A stretch of DNA of 64,000 nucleotides from JANNYA01 sp031422315 (lineage in GTDB: Bacteria > Pseudomonadota > Gammaproteobacteria > Xanthomonadales > SZUA-5). The notes under the pieces are model-generated. The model was given only the letters and a program-made list of their open reading frames with translations, was not told where the DNA came from and did no database searches. The stretch is taken from contig JANOQN010000068.1 of the NCBI GenBank assembly GCA_031422315.1, positions 248,001-312,000 on the forward strand. The letters are read 5' to 3'. Numbering within the stretch: position 1 is the first letter of the stretch; the number at the start of each line of letters is the position of its first letter. This document shows positions 54,101 through 62,206 of this stretch, in pieces. Position numbers and translations under genes: made by a program.

Positions 54101-54211
54101 GTACGGCCAAGAACGTTACTTTATCTTGCGTAAGGGGGGGGGGGTGGCGTGCAAAATGGAACAAATAAAAACGGCAAGCAGCAGGGGTAGTGATTTATGA
54201 GCGAGCGGCAT
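51108..54211 (-). CDS. Secreted S8 subtilisin-like serine protease, frame-shifted at a poly-C tract
   Basis: The body frame is open from 54164 to 51108, about 1018 codons. It has the S8 triad: Asp in VLIGVVDGGLNPNEP, His in FVAHGLMVSGILT, Ser in GSGTSFAAPYVAG, plus oxyanion Asn in AASGNEG. A C-terminal DUF11/CARDB-like part (FGPATVNNVRFYLQAS) follows a calcium-type DQDGDGLSDGYE motif. The body has only a TTG start. An ATG at 54211 (minus) opens MPLAHKSLPLLLAVFI then CSILHA, a textbook signal peptide, in a frame that would join the body if the C11 tract (54134-54144) had 12 Cs. The gene is thus OFF as sequenced, or the tract is undercalled. Confidence 0.8.
54134..54144 (-). repeat. C11 homopolymer (G11 on plus), candidate phase-variation tract
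   Basis: Eleven identical bases lie right after the signal peptide coding region of the S8 protease. With 11 Cs the ATG frame meets TAA six codons after the tract; with 12 it continues into the protease. Confidence 0.75.
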
Positions 54212-55768
54212 ATTGAAATCTCTAAAGGGTCTGCACGGATGTGCCAGCGCAGGCTAGCACTTTTTATGTGCGCAACATCACTTTTTTCGCTTAATTTCGT
54301 CAGCGCCCAGCCTATAACGACGGGAGGCCCTGTAGCGCGCGTACTTACGCCCAACGGTGCGGCACCTGATGCGTTTACTGCCCAGCCGCACCTTACTTTC
54401 GATGGCCGCTACTTGGTGTTTTCGAGTAAAGCGCGAAATTTGCTACCCGGTATGCCTGCCGATGTGTCGGATGCCGAGCTGCAGCGCCAGTGGTACGTAT
54501 TAGATAGGCAAACGCAACAGCTAGATCGAGTCTCAGTTAACGACCAGGGTGATCCGCAGGCCGAGCCGTCATTTGACGGATTCTCGATGACCCGAAAGAT
54601 GGACATCTCGGATGATGGGCGCTACGTGGCGTTCGAATCGTATGCCAACAATTTGGTGACACCCGCACCGAGAATAGGCGTAAGCATTTACTTACGTGAT
54701 CGCGTTAGTCGAACAACCAAAATAATTAATGATATGCAGCGTTTTTCAGACTATCCGCGCTTTGTTGGAGGTAAAGGCGATGTAATTGCACTCTTGTGTC
54801 AGTCTATTCCGCCGGTGAATGCTAACGGCTACCCTGAAGTCTGCTTTTACGATGTAAGCACAGAAACAATCCGTCGCTCAGTGCTGCCAAAGCCCTATCT
54901 AGCGCTGGGTCGCATCTCAAAAAACGGTCGCTATGTTCCTTGTTATGCACTAAGTGCGGATTTGGGCTCTACGAAGGCACAGGTGGCAAGATGCGATTTG
55001 CAGACTGGGCAAGCACTCCCAATGTTTGAAGTGCCTGACTCCCAGGCGACACAGTCTTTCCTTGTGCGTTTTAGCGCTGATGGAAGCGTCGCCGCTTTTC
55101 CAATCGGTGGCAGCCTCGATGACTTCACACCTGGCTTTGCACCCTATCTAAACGTATATTCCTGGCATGCAGCTACTGGCCAAATTCGCTTGCTTAGCGA
55201 AAGCCGCTCGGGCTTTCCGGCGGTATCACTCGGTGCTGCGCGCGTATCTATATCCGAAGACGGGAAGCGGGTTGCGTTTATTAGCGAAGATGCCAATTTG
55301 GTGCTGGAAGAATTTTTCGATTTTCAGGCGCGCTTTGCGGTTTATGTGCGCGACCTAGATCAAAACTACAACACTTACGGCGCGCTGCTGGCGCTGCCAC
55401 CGCGGGGTTTTACTAACCATTCAGGCATTGCCAGCTGTGAGTTTCGGACTGCTGGTTTCCCTTTTCCGGATTACAACACTGCAACTGGTGCCCCAAACTG
55501 CCCCGAGCTAAGTGGTGATGGCAAAACGCTGGCGTTTTCTAGCCACGATTGGCGCTGGGTAGCGGGTGATTTACCCCAGCCTGCCTTGTGTTCAACGTTT
55601 ACCATGACTTTATGCAGCCGCATGATTGATGTGTTTGTGAAAAGCCTAGGGCCTACTGAATCGCCAGTTGTGGTTCCAGTTCCGTTGTTTACCGGTAATA
55701 GCCGCATACTGTTCGCCGGTTTAATGCTGGTTTTCGGGATATGGGTAATTCGGAGGCATCACGAATAA
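54197..55768 (+). CDS. Secreted PD40/TolB-like beta-propeller protein, paralogue 1, with CTERM-like tail
   Basis: This 523-residue protein has a signal peptide (RRLALFMCATSLFSLNFVSA). Repeats of the form DGRYLVFSSKARNLLPGM, DDGRYVAFESYANNLV and DGKRVAFISEDANLVLE fit a PD40/WD40-like propeller. The C-terminus is Pro-rich then a hydrophobic helix and Arg/His (VPLFTGNSRILFAGLMLVFG then IWVIRRHHE), like IPTL-CTERM. The 54197 ATG has AGGGG upstream; ATG 54239 is an alternative that would leave room for the divergent protease start. Role unknown. Confidence 0.82.
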   Translation: MSERHIEISKGSARMCQRRLALFMCATSLFSLNFVSAQPITTGGPVARVLTPNGAAPDAFTAQPHLTFDGRYLVFSSKARNLLPGMPADVSDAELQRQWYVLDRQTQQLDRVSVNDQGDPQAEPSFDGFSMTRKMDISDDGRYVAFESYANNLVTPAPRIGVSIYLRDRVSRTTKIINDMQRFSDYPRFVGGKGDVIALLCQSIPPVNANGYPEVCFYDVSTETIRRSVLPKPYLALGRISKNGRYVPCYALSADLGSTKAQVARCDLQTGQALPMFEVPDSQATQSFLVRFSADGSVAAFPIGGSLDDFTPGFAPYLNVYSWHAATGQIRLLSESRSGFPAVSLGAARVSISEDGKRVAFISEDANLVLEEFFDFQARFAVYVRDLDQNYNTYGALLALPPRGFTNHSGIASCEFRTAGFPFPDYNTATGAPNCPELSGDGKTLAFSSHDWRWVAGDLPQPALCSTFTMTLCSRMIDVFVKSLGPTESPVVVPVPLFTGNSRILFAGLMLVFGIWVIRRHHE

Positions 55769-55770
55769 GA

Positions 55771-57354
55771 ATGGCGTTTATCGCGCGATGTGTTTTTGCT
55801 TTTCTGCTTGTTAGCATGAGCCTGGAAACCCACGCCCAATTTCTAACGCCACCGGGCACCATTGAGCGCATGGGTTTGGGGCCCTACGGCGAACCCCCCG
55901 ATGCATTTACCGCTCAACCTCATCTTTCTTATGCCCTTGCACTCGATCCAGTATTGCCCGGGCGCTTGAAGCGCGTCATGACGCCAGATGGTGCCTTGCC
56001 CGATGCCTTCACCGCACAGCCGCATTTTTCTAAGGATGGGCGCTACTTAGCGTTTTCTAGCAAAGCGCGCAATTTGCTTCCCGGCATACCCAGTAGTGTC
56101 AGCAATGCGCAGCTTTACCGGCAATGGTATTTGTTGGATCGACAAACCAATGTGCTTGAGCGAATTTCAGTGAATAACCTTGGGGAGCCGCAAGCGGGGC
56201 CCAATCCAAACAATAGCAACGTAACGGGTACGAGTGGTTTAGACATCAGCCCAGATGGGCGATATGTGGCCTTTGCTTCGCCTGCGACAAATTTAGATGG
56301 CGTTCCTCCATCGGGCGGTTCAATATTTCTGCGCGACCGTTTAACTCAGACAACACGACGGGTTTCGCAGCTCGAAGGAGTTGGCATTAGACCGCAGTTT
56401 TCTACGGACGGCATATTTTTATGGTTTCAATGCAGCAATACCGCTGTTTGTTCGGTTCAATTGAGCACGAATTCGTTGACAGCTACGGAGTTGGCAACAG
56501 GATATCAACTTCGAACGCGTATTTCGCAGGATGGCCGTTTTGCCGTATGCACACGCGACGCATCGGACGTGTCATCGGGTGCAAGATACATAGCTCGATG
56601 TGATATTGCGCGTCAAAGCGCGCTCAACATAGCGTTTTCTCCTAGTTTTGATGCTTCATTGTCTGCCAATGGGTCAATCATGATTTTCTCGCTGAGTGGA
56701 CTAGCCGACGGTTCTGACCCCAACTTCCCACCCGGTTACAACGTCTACGTTTGGCGGGAAGCTACCGGCGCGATCGAGCTTATTAGCCGTGGGCCTTTTT
56801 CGGATTCTGCCTTTGACTTTAACGCGCCTTCAGTTGACATTTCCGATGACGGAACGCGCGTTGCATTTGTATCGGAAAACCCCAACTTGGGGGCTTTGGC
56901 GTTTGATTATGCGTTTGCCCGCAATGTGGTTTATGTGCGTGATATTGGTGCCGGCGGCACAGGTGTTTCAAGCATTAATCAAATCACTGCGCTACTTGAA
57001 ATAGAAAGGCCGGGCATACCCTTAGGCCCAGGCATTGCGAGCTGCGAGCGCGTGCCCATTACATCGCCCTCGTTTATATTTACCAATGTAACCGCTGGCC
57101 CTAACTGCCCGGAACTCAGCGGCGATGGCCGCAGCATTGCCTTTTCCAGCCACGATGCGCGCTGGCTACCGGGTGACAACACCTTCCAGCAAGATTGCCC
57201 CGGTCAAAACGAGCTATGCCCGAAAATGTTGGACGTATATTACAAGCCCATTGCAGAACCCTTTGTGGTCACAACCGTGCCGACGTTTGGTTGGCGCATT
57301 GTCGCAATGCTTGCTGGACTGATGCTGTTATTGGGGATTCGATTTCGGCGCTGA
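55771..57354 (+). CDS. Secreted PD40/TolB-like beta-propeller protein, paralogue 2, with CTERM-like tail
   Basis: This protein of about 527 residues has a signal peptide (MAFIARCVFAFLLVSMSLET then HAQF) and starts at ATG 55771, two bases after the previous stop. Propeller motifs DGRYLAFSSKARNLLPGI, PDGRYVAFASPATNLDG, DDGTRVAFVSENPNLGA and DGRSIAFSSHDARWLPGD recur. A DAFTAQPH sequence is present twice near the start and also in paralogue 1. The C-terminus reads VPTFGWRIVAMLAGLMLLLG then IRFRR. The pair arose by tandem duplication and is divergent from the S8 protease. Confidence 0.85.
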   Translation: MAFIARCVFAFLLVSMSLETHAQFLTPPGTIERMGLGPYGEPPDAFTAQPHLSYALALDPVLPGRLKRVMTPDGALPDAFTAQPHFSKDGRYLAFSSKARNLLPGIPSSVSNAQLYRQWYLLDRQTNVLERISVNNLGEPQAGPNPNNSNVTGTSGLDISPDGRYVAFASPATNLDGVPPSGGSIFLRDRLTQTTRRVSQLEGVGIRPQFSTDGIFLWFQCSNTAVCSVQLSTNSLTATELATGYQLRTRISQDGRFAVCTRDASDVSSGARYIARCDIARQSALNIAFSPSFDASLSANGSIMIFSLSGLADGSDPNFPPGYNVYVWREATGAIELISRGPFSDSAFDFNAPSVDISDDGTRVAFVSENPNLGALAFDYAFARNVVYVRDIGAGGTGVSSINQITALLEIERPGIPLGPGIASCERVPITSPSFIFTNVTAGPNCPELSGDGRSIAFSSHDARWLPGDNTFQQDCPGQNELCPKMLDVYYKPIAEPFVVTTVPTFGWRIVAMLAGLMLLLGIRFRR

Positions 57355-57436
57355 GGGTTGACGCTGAACCAGCCAATACCGAATTTACAATTGGGCTGTT
57401 GCTTCCCGCGCGGGGTTAGATTTCGTTTAACCCAAC

Positions 57437-57470
57437 AAAAACGGCACGAGCCAAAGCCCGTGCCGTTTTC
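57437..57470. terminator. Bidirectional intrinsic terminator
   Basis: AAAACGGCACG pairs with CGTGCCGTTTT around a 10-base loop, with A and T runs on the outer sides. It serves the convergent propeller gene and barrel gene. Confidence 0.85.
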
Positions 57471-57494
57471 ATTAAAGATAAAACCTAATTCGAC

Positions 57495-58031
57495 TTAGAA
57501 ATTCAAACGCAGGCCAGCGCTCGCGCCGGTGTCGCCATCGCTAGCTGATACACCCAAAAAACCGCCGACGGTATCGGTGAAGAAGAACGTGCCTTTCAAA
57601 CCAAGCTCAACGTCTGCGTCAGATTGAAAAATTCTGGAAAGTTCGGCTTCGCCTTCAAAGCTAGGGTTGAACATGCCGCGAATACCTACAACAGCCACCG
57701 CGTCGGTTTCTGCGTCGAAGTCGTCTGAATCAACACGAACAAAACCCAGTTCGCCGTAAACTGCCGATGAATCTGAAATCATGTGGCGAGCACCGCCAGT
57801 GAGAAACAATGCGGTAACGTCTGCACCGGAAAACTCGCCAGTGTCAAATCCCGCCGTGCCGTAGAACGTTTCATTGAAGCCAACGGAGCCTTCGAGGCTA
57901 AAACCGTCGCAGTCACTCGAACAATCTAGGTCGAACTGGTTGTAGCTGCCTTCTAAGGTGTTGAAGCTCAGCTCTGCGGCTGAGGCACTGAGACTGAAAA
58001 GTGTTGCTGCTGCCAAAATCAAAGCTTTCAT
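57495..58031 (-). CDS. Outer-membrane beta-barrel protein (Ax21-like)
   Basis: This 178-residue protein has a signal peptide (MKALILAAATLFSLSASAAE) and alternating hydrophobic/polar strands (DGFSLEGSVGFNETFYGTAG, AVYGELGFVRVDSDDFDAET, GGFLGVSASDGDTGASAGLR) ending in F (LNF), the usual outer-membrane signature. The pattern recalls Ax21-type or OmpA-barrel small porins. Function unknown. Confidence 0.82.
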   Translation of the reverse strand: MKALILAAATLFSLSASAAELSFNTLEGSYNQFDLDCSSDCDGFSLEGSVGFNETFYGTAGFDTGEFSGADVTALFLTGGARHMISDSSAVYGELGFVRVDSDDFDAETDAVAVVGIRGMFNPSFEGEAELSRIFQSDADVELGLKGTFFFTDTVGGFLGVSASDGDTGASAGLRLNF

Positions 58032-58191
58032 GTTTGTTTCTCGTTAAACCGCGGACGCGGTAAGCGAAAAGTAAACGCTTGTTACTGAACAACCTAACGA
58101 TTAGCTTTCAAAGATCGAATTTCAGTAACATTTTGTACAGCGGACGCTCAGGTTCGTCAAACGAACGCTTTTCAGTTTTCACGTTTGAACC

Positions 58192-59064
58192 TCAACTACT
58201 CAACATCAAGCCACTCACTTCTGAAGTCGCAAGCGTGATCTTGCCACTTCCTCGCAGCGTGGCTTCGATCTCCAGTAGTGAAAACAGCGCGGTGGCAACT
58301 TCCGGATTTCGCTGCACATGTGCTAAGGCTTTGCCGACGACAAATGGCCGCACGGCGAGCGCTTGACCTAAGCGCTGCGACGCTTGTTTGTCGGCCTGCG
58401 AGTGAATAATCGCGACTTCGTTTTCGCCGGCTTGGTGCATAGCGGCGGTAACTTGCCGAAGCCGATTGACGACTTTACGCTGAATTTCGGCAATCATGCC
58501 ATGGTCGCGAAATGCGACTTTGCGAATATAGGTCGAGCCGAGCGCAAAACCCCACTGGCTTGAGGTCGGGGATACTTCTTCGCGAACTTTTTTCGACAGC
58601 GCGTCGCGGTTTTCTAGCAGCACCTCTAGGCGCAAATTCGATAGCTGTTTAACGATTGCGGTGGCCACATTGGCTTTGAGCGAGCCGAGCGGATCGGAGT
58701 TGCGAAATAAAAACGCTTTCGGATCGTTGACGAACATTTCAAACCAAATGCCCACGCCCATCGGCGCGCCTTCTTCAGAATTCACGAGCTGATTGCGCAA
58801 ATACGCCTGTTGAATATGCGTGCGTACGGTGTAGCTTTTGCCAAATAGCGGAAACAGCAGCGCTTTCGGGCCAAAGTGCGCAATCGGGAAAAACAAGCCA
58901 GGTTCATCCACTTCACCAACTACTTTGCCAAAAAAAGTGTAGACCATAACGGTGCGCTCGGGCAGTACGCACCACAGCTGTAACAAACTCCCAATGCCGA
59001 CCAACATCGGTATGAGTACAAAACTGGCAAAGGTTCCAATCGCCATCCAAGTAAAAAAGCTCAT
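58192..59064 (-). CDS. SPFH/Band 7 domain membrane protein, downstream member
   Basis: This 290-residue protein has an N-terminal membrane segment (WMAIGTFASFVLIPMLVGIG) and SPFH features: VLPERTVMVYTFFGKVVGEV, DEPGLFFPIAHFGPKAL, and a helical region (RDALSKKVREEVSPTSSQWG, KVVNRLRQVTAAMHQAGENE). Prohibitin/HflKC/stomatin-like proteins form membrane microdomains. It lies 24 bases after the second SPFH gene, so an operon is likely; a hetero-oligomer is possible. Confidence 0.85.
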   Translation of the reverse strand: MSFFTWMAIGTFASFVLIPMLVGIGSLLQLWCVLPERTVMVYTFFGKVVGEVDEPGLFFPIAHFGPKALLFPLFGKSYTVRTHIQQAYLRNQLVNSEEGAPMGVGIWFEMFVNDPKAFLFRNSDPLGSLKANVATAIVKQLSNLRLEVLLENRDALSKKVREEVSPTSSQWGFALGSTYIRKVAFRDHGMIAEIQRKVVNRLRQVTAAMHQAGENEVAIIHSQADKQASQRLGQALAVRPFVVGKALAHVQRNPEVATALFSLLEIEATLRGSGKITLATSEVSGLMLSS

Positions 59065-59088
59065 TGATATCTTCCTTTTTTGTCAAAC

Positions 59089-60042
59089 TCAAAGTTTTAA
59101 AATGATTTGTGCAGCGCGTTCGCGCAGCGGCAGGCCGGCATTGCGCAAATAGTTATCGAGCGCACCGCTACCGCCAAGTGCATGCATTTCTTCCAGCGTT
59201 TTTCCAAGCTCTAGAATCGGCGCGGCTTCGGCTTCAGCGCGATTTTCGGCGATTTGCACGGCCTGCTCGGCCATTTTTAGTTTCTGATCCGCATCGGCTT
59301 TGGCTTGGCTAATCGCCGCCGCAACTTGATTTTGCGTCGTGTTGATCGAAGCCAAGGCTTCATCGACATCACTCGGCGGGTCAATATTGGTTATCAGCGC
59401 GGCGTCCAAATCAATGCCGTAACGCGCGGCAGTTTTTTGGCAGGCGGATTCCATAAAGCTGTTGATGTGCGATAAGTTGCGGCGCAGATCATTGATCGAC
59501 ACACCATCAACCGCCGCCATTTCCCCGCCTTGCGCGCTTTCACCGTGAAACGTCGCGATGCGATCGCGCAGGACTGAAATAAAGTAGCCAACGACGTGCG
59601 AGGTTGGCGCGGCAATGCCAAACAAATAGGCGTACAGATTGCGCTCGCAAGGCTTCCAGCGAATTTGCCCGGTAATGTTGACGGTCAAATTGTCTTTCGT
59701 TACCGCCTCAACGGTAGTCTGCTCAATTTCCGGATCCCAGCAAATATCGACGGTTTGAATCGTCATGTCGACTTTATAGAGCTTCTGCCAAGGCCATTTG
59801 AAATACGGCCCGCCCGGTGCGATCACCTGCACGTTGGGATAGTCATAGCGCTGCTTTTCTTCCAAGCTAAGCAATGCAGAAAACTGCGGATCGCTTGATG
59901 AGCTGCCACTGGTTCGCAGCACGCGGCCAAAACTGGTCATTACGCCGCGCTCAGTCGGGCCAATCGAATATACGCCAAATAGCAGCGTTAAAAAAATAGC
60001 GACTGCGCCGCCGGTAAGTAGTCCGAGCATTGTTTCGGTCAT
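59089..60042 (-). CDS. SPFH/Band 7 domain membrane protein, upstream member
   Basis: This 317-residue protein has an N-terminal membrane helix (LLTGGAVAIFLTLLFGVYSI) and SPFH core (GPTERGVMTSFGRVLRT, APGGPYFKWPWQKLYKVDMT, VTKDNLTVNITGQIRWKP). A C-terminal coiled coil (ASINTTQNQVAAAISQAKAD) follows. It is the first gene of a two-gene operon and resembles HflK/stomatin-type scaffolds. No NfeD or protease is adjacent. Confidence 0.87.
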   Translation of the reverse strand: MTETMLGLLTGGAVAIFLTLLFGVYSIGPTERGVMTSFGRVLRTSGSSSSDPQFSALLSLEEKQRYDYPNVQVIAPGGPYFKWPWQKLYKVDMTIQTVDICWDPEIEQTTVEAVTKDNLTVNITGQIRWKPCERNLYAYLFGIAAPTSHVVGYFISVLRDRIATFHGESAQGGEMAAVDGVSINDLRRNLSHINSFMESACQKTAARYGIDLDAALITNIDPPSDVDEALASINTTQNQVAAAISQAKADADQKLKMAEQAVQIAENRAEAEAAPILELGKTLEEMHALGGSGALDNYLRNAGLPLRERAAQIILKL

Positions 60043-60244
60043 GGCTGGGCCTTTCGAAAATCTAATGCTGATGATAGCTCAGGGAGCGACTAAAACTGAT
60101 GTCATTATTTCCTTCGCGTGCGATTCAAACTTATGGGTTCAAATCGCGCAACCTCGGTTTTAAGCGCGAGATTTTAAAGCCTGTTCCTTGTTGTAGTATG
60201 CTAATTCGCGGAATCTACCTTGATGAATTTGGACAATCGCGACC

Positions 60245-60688
60245 ATGAGCAAAATGACATGTGCTGGACACACCGCAAAAATAAGTTTTGACGAAGCACA
60301 GGGCGTTTTTGTGGGCACGGTTGTCGGACAGATAGGCCTCGTTTTCTCGGGAACGAGCGTAGAGCAGTTGCGCCGCGAGTTCAAACGATTGCTCGATGTA
60401 AAAAACGCTGTACCTTCGCCGAAAAAAACAATTGATCTGCAAGCCACGAAAAAACGCAACGAGCAGCTACGAGCAAAAACACTAAAACACTTTGCCGCAG
60501 CGGCCGAAGCGACGTCTCAGTTGAGTCTTGTCAATAGCAAAAGCGTAGTACCTAAATGCCCGCACTGTAAGGAAGCTGTCACACAGTTAGTTTGGGTCGG
60601 GATGGGCGGTTTAATTAATGAAAACAGATTGTTGGTATGCCCCAAGTGTCACTCAATTCTAGGCTACGGTCTTACCAATTACTTTTAA
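60245..60688 (+). CDS. HicB-like N-terminal domain fused to a zinc ribbon
   Basis: This 147-residue protein has a HicB-type antitoxin-like segment (AKISFDEAQGVFVGTVVGQI, then SGTSVEQLRREFKRLLD) at residues 10-55. A basic linker comes next, and then a C-terminal zinc ribbon-like module with CPHC (residue 104) and CPKC (residue 132). No HicA toxin is adjacent. The combination is unusual; it may be a regulator or an antitoxin partner of an unlinked toxin. It may bind zinc and nucleic acid. Confidence 0.7.
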   Translation: MSKMTCAGHTAKISFDEAQGVFVGTVVGQIGLVFSGTSVEQLRREFKRLLDVKNAVPSPKKTIDLQATKKRNEQLRAKTLKHFAAAAEATSQLSLVNSKSVVPKCPHCKEAVTQLVWVGMGGLINENRLLVCPKCHSILGYGLTNYF

Positions 60689-60806
60689 GTACGACGCGGT
60701 TTGACCCAAATACGGGTTAAGGTGGCGGCTACCAGTTACTTTCATAGACCAATTCGCAGCAATTTACGCATCGGTAACACCACAATCTTTAGAGGTCAAA
60801 CTCACC

Positions 60807-62111
60807 ATGAAACTTTTGTTTATCGCGCTAACGCTATCAACTTTCGCAACTGGCACCTACGCTCAAGACGCACTCGTCCACATCGGCACGCTTTATACCC
60901 AAGCCGACAGCGCGCCGAAAACCGAAGTTTCAATGCTGATCTCAAGTGGCAAGGTGCAAGAGATTCGACCTGGCTTAATCTCCTTAAGTGAGGCGGGGCT
61001 TGCGCCCAACGCAGTGCTGATTGACTGGTCAAAATCCGTAGTAATGCCCGGCTTGATTGATTGCCATGTACATCTTACGAGCGACAAAGGCGGCGTCGAA
61101 GGCCAGCTCGAAGGGCTAACACTGAGCCCAGCAGCGCGGGCGTTTAACGCGGCAGTCAACGCGCGCAAAACGCTGGCTGCGGGCTTTACCACGGTGCGCA
61201 ATTTGGGCGATGGTGATGGTGTAACGTTAGCGCTGCGCGATGCGATTGCCGCCGGCAAAGTGCCCGGGCCGCGCATTATTGATGCGGGTACGTCGATCTC
61301 GGCCACCACCGGGCATATGGACGCGGCTTTGGGTTTTCGCGATGATTTGCGTGATGCGATCAACACCCGCAGCAATTTGTGCGATGGCGCAGATGCCTGC
61401 CGCAAAGCGGTGCGCACGCAAATCGCGCGCGGTGCGGACGTGATTAAATTCGCCAGCACTGGCGGGGTCAATAGCCGCATTGGCTTAGGTTTGGGCGCGC
61501 AAATGTTTGAAGATGAAGCCCGCGCAATCGTTGAAACTGCGCACCTTTACGGCAAACGCGTGGCGGTGCATGCGCACGGGGCGGATGGCATCACGCTGGC
61601 GCTAAAAGTAGGCGCCGATTCCATTGAGCACGGCACGCTACTCGATAACGCCGGCTTGAAACTATTCGCCAGCTCCAAAGCCTACTACGTGCCGACACTG
61701 TCAACGATCAACGGCTATATCGAGCGCATGCGCGATAACCCGAATGCTTACACGCCAGCGGTCAAGCAAAAAATTATGTGGCGCATTGGCATTACCGGAA
61801 AATCACTGGAGCTTGCGCACAAAAACGGCGTCAAAATCGCTTTCGGCACTGATGCCGGTGTCAGCCTGCACGGCCGCAATGCCGATGAGTTTGAGCTGAT
61901 GGTCAAATTCGGAATGAGCCCAAAACAGGCGCTAATGGCCGCGACGGTCAATGCCGCCGACCTGCTCGGTTTAGCCGATCAAGTAGGCAAACTAGAGCCA
62001 GGCATGGCCGCTGATTTAATCGCGCTGCCCGGTGATCCACTGACCGACTTGCAAGTATTGAAGCAGGTGAGGGCGGTGATTAAGTCAGGTGAATTGCAGG
62101 TGGGGTTGTAA
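60807..62111 (+). CDS. Secreted amidohydrolase family protein
   Basis: This 434-residue protein has a signal peptide (LLFIALTLSTFATGTYAQ). The amidohydrolase (M38/imidazolonepropionase-like) motifs are MPGLIDCHVHLTSD (HxH), VIKFASTGGVN, AVHAHGADGI, DSIEHGTLLDNAG and AFGTDAGVSLHGRN. It likely hydrolyses a cyclic amide or peptide in the periplasm. It is a single gene followed by the ECF sigma gene. Confidence 0.88.
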   Translation: MKLLFIALTLSTFATGTYAQDALVHIGTLYTQADSAPKTEVSMLISSGKVQEIRPGLISLSEAGLAPNAVLIDWSKSVVMPGLIDCHVHLTSDKGGVEGQLEGLTLSPAARAFNAAVNARKTLAAGFTTVRNLGDGDGVTLALRDAIAAGKVPGPRIIDAGTSISATTGHMDAALGFRDDLRDAINTRSNLCDGADACRKAVRTQIARGADVIKFASTGGVNSRIGLGLGAQMFEDEARAIVETAHLYGKRVAVHAHGADGITLALKVGADSIEHGTLLDNAGLKLFASSKAYYVPTLSTINGYIERMRDNPNAYTPAVKQKIMWRIGITGKSLELAHKNGVKIAFGTDAGVSLHGRNADEFELMVKFGMSPKQALMAATVNAADLLGLADQVGKLEPGMAADLIALPGDPLTDLQVLKQVRAVIKSGELQVGL

Positions 62112-62206
62112 TTAATGCTGCGTTAGTTTGCAACCATAGTGCTCATTTGCCAAGGTTGCGACTGCCCGCTTGATCCTGCAAACTCCATCCGCTCATTTTA
62201 GTTGCC

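Noticed and set aside
60125..60170. GGTTCAAATC sequence resembling a tRNA T-arm
   Set aside because: No acceptor stem, D-arm or anticodon arm can be drawn around it.
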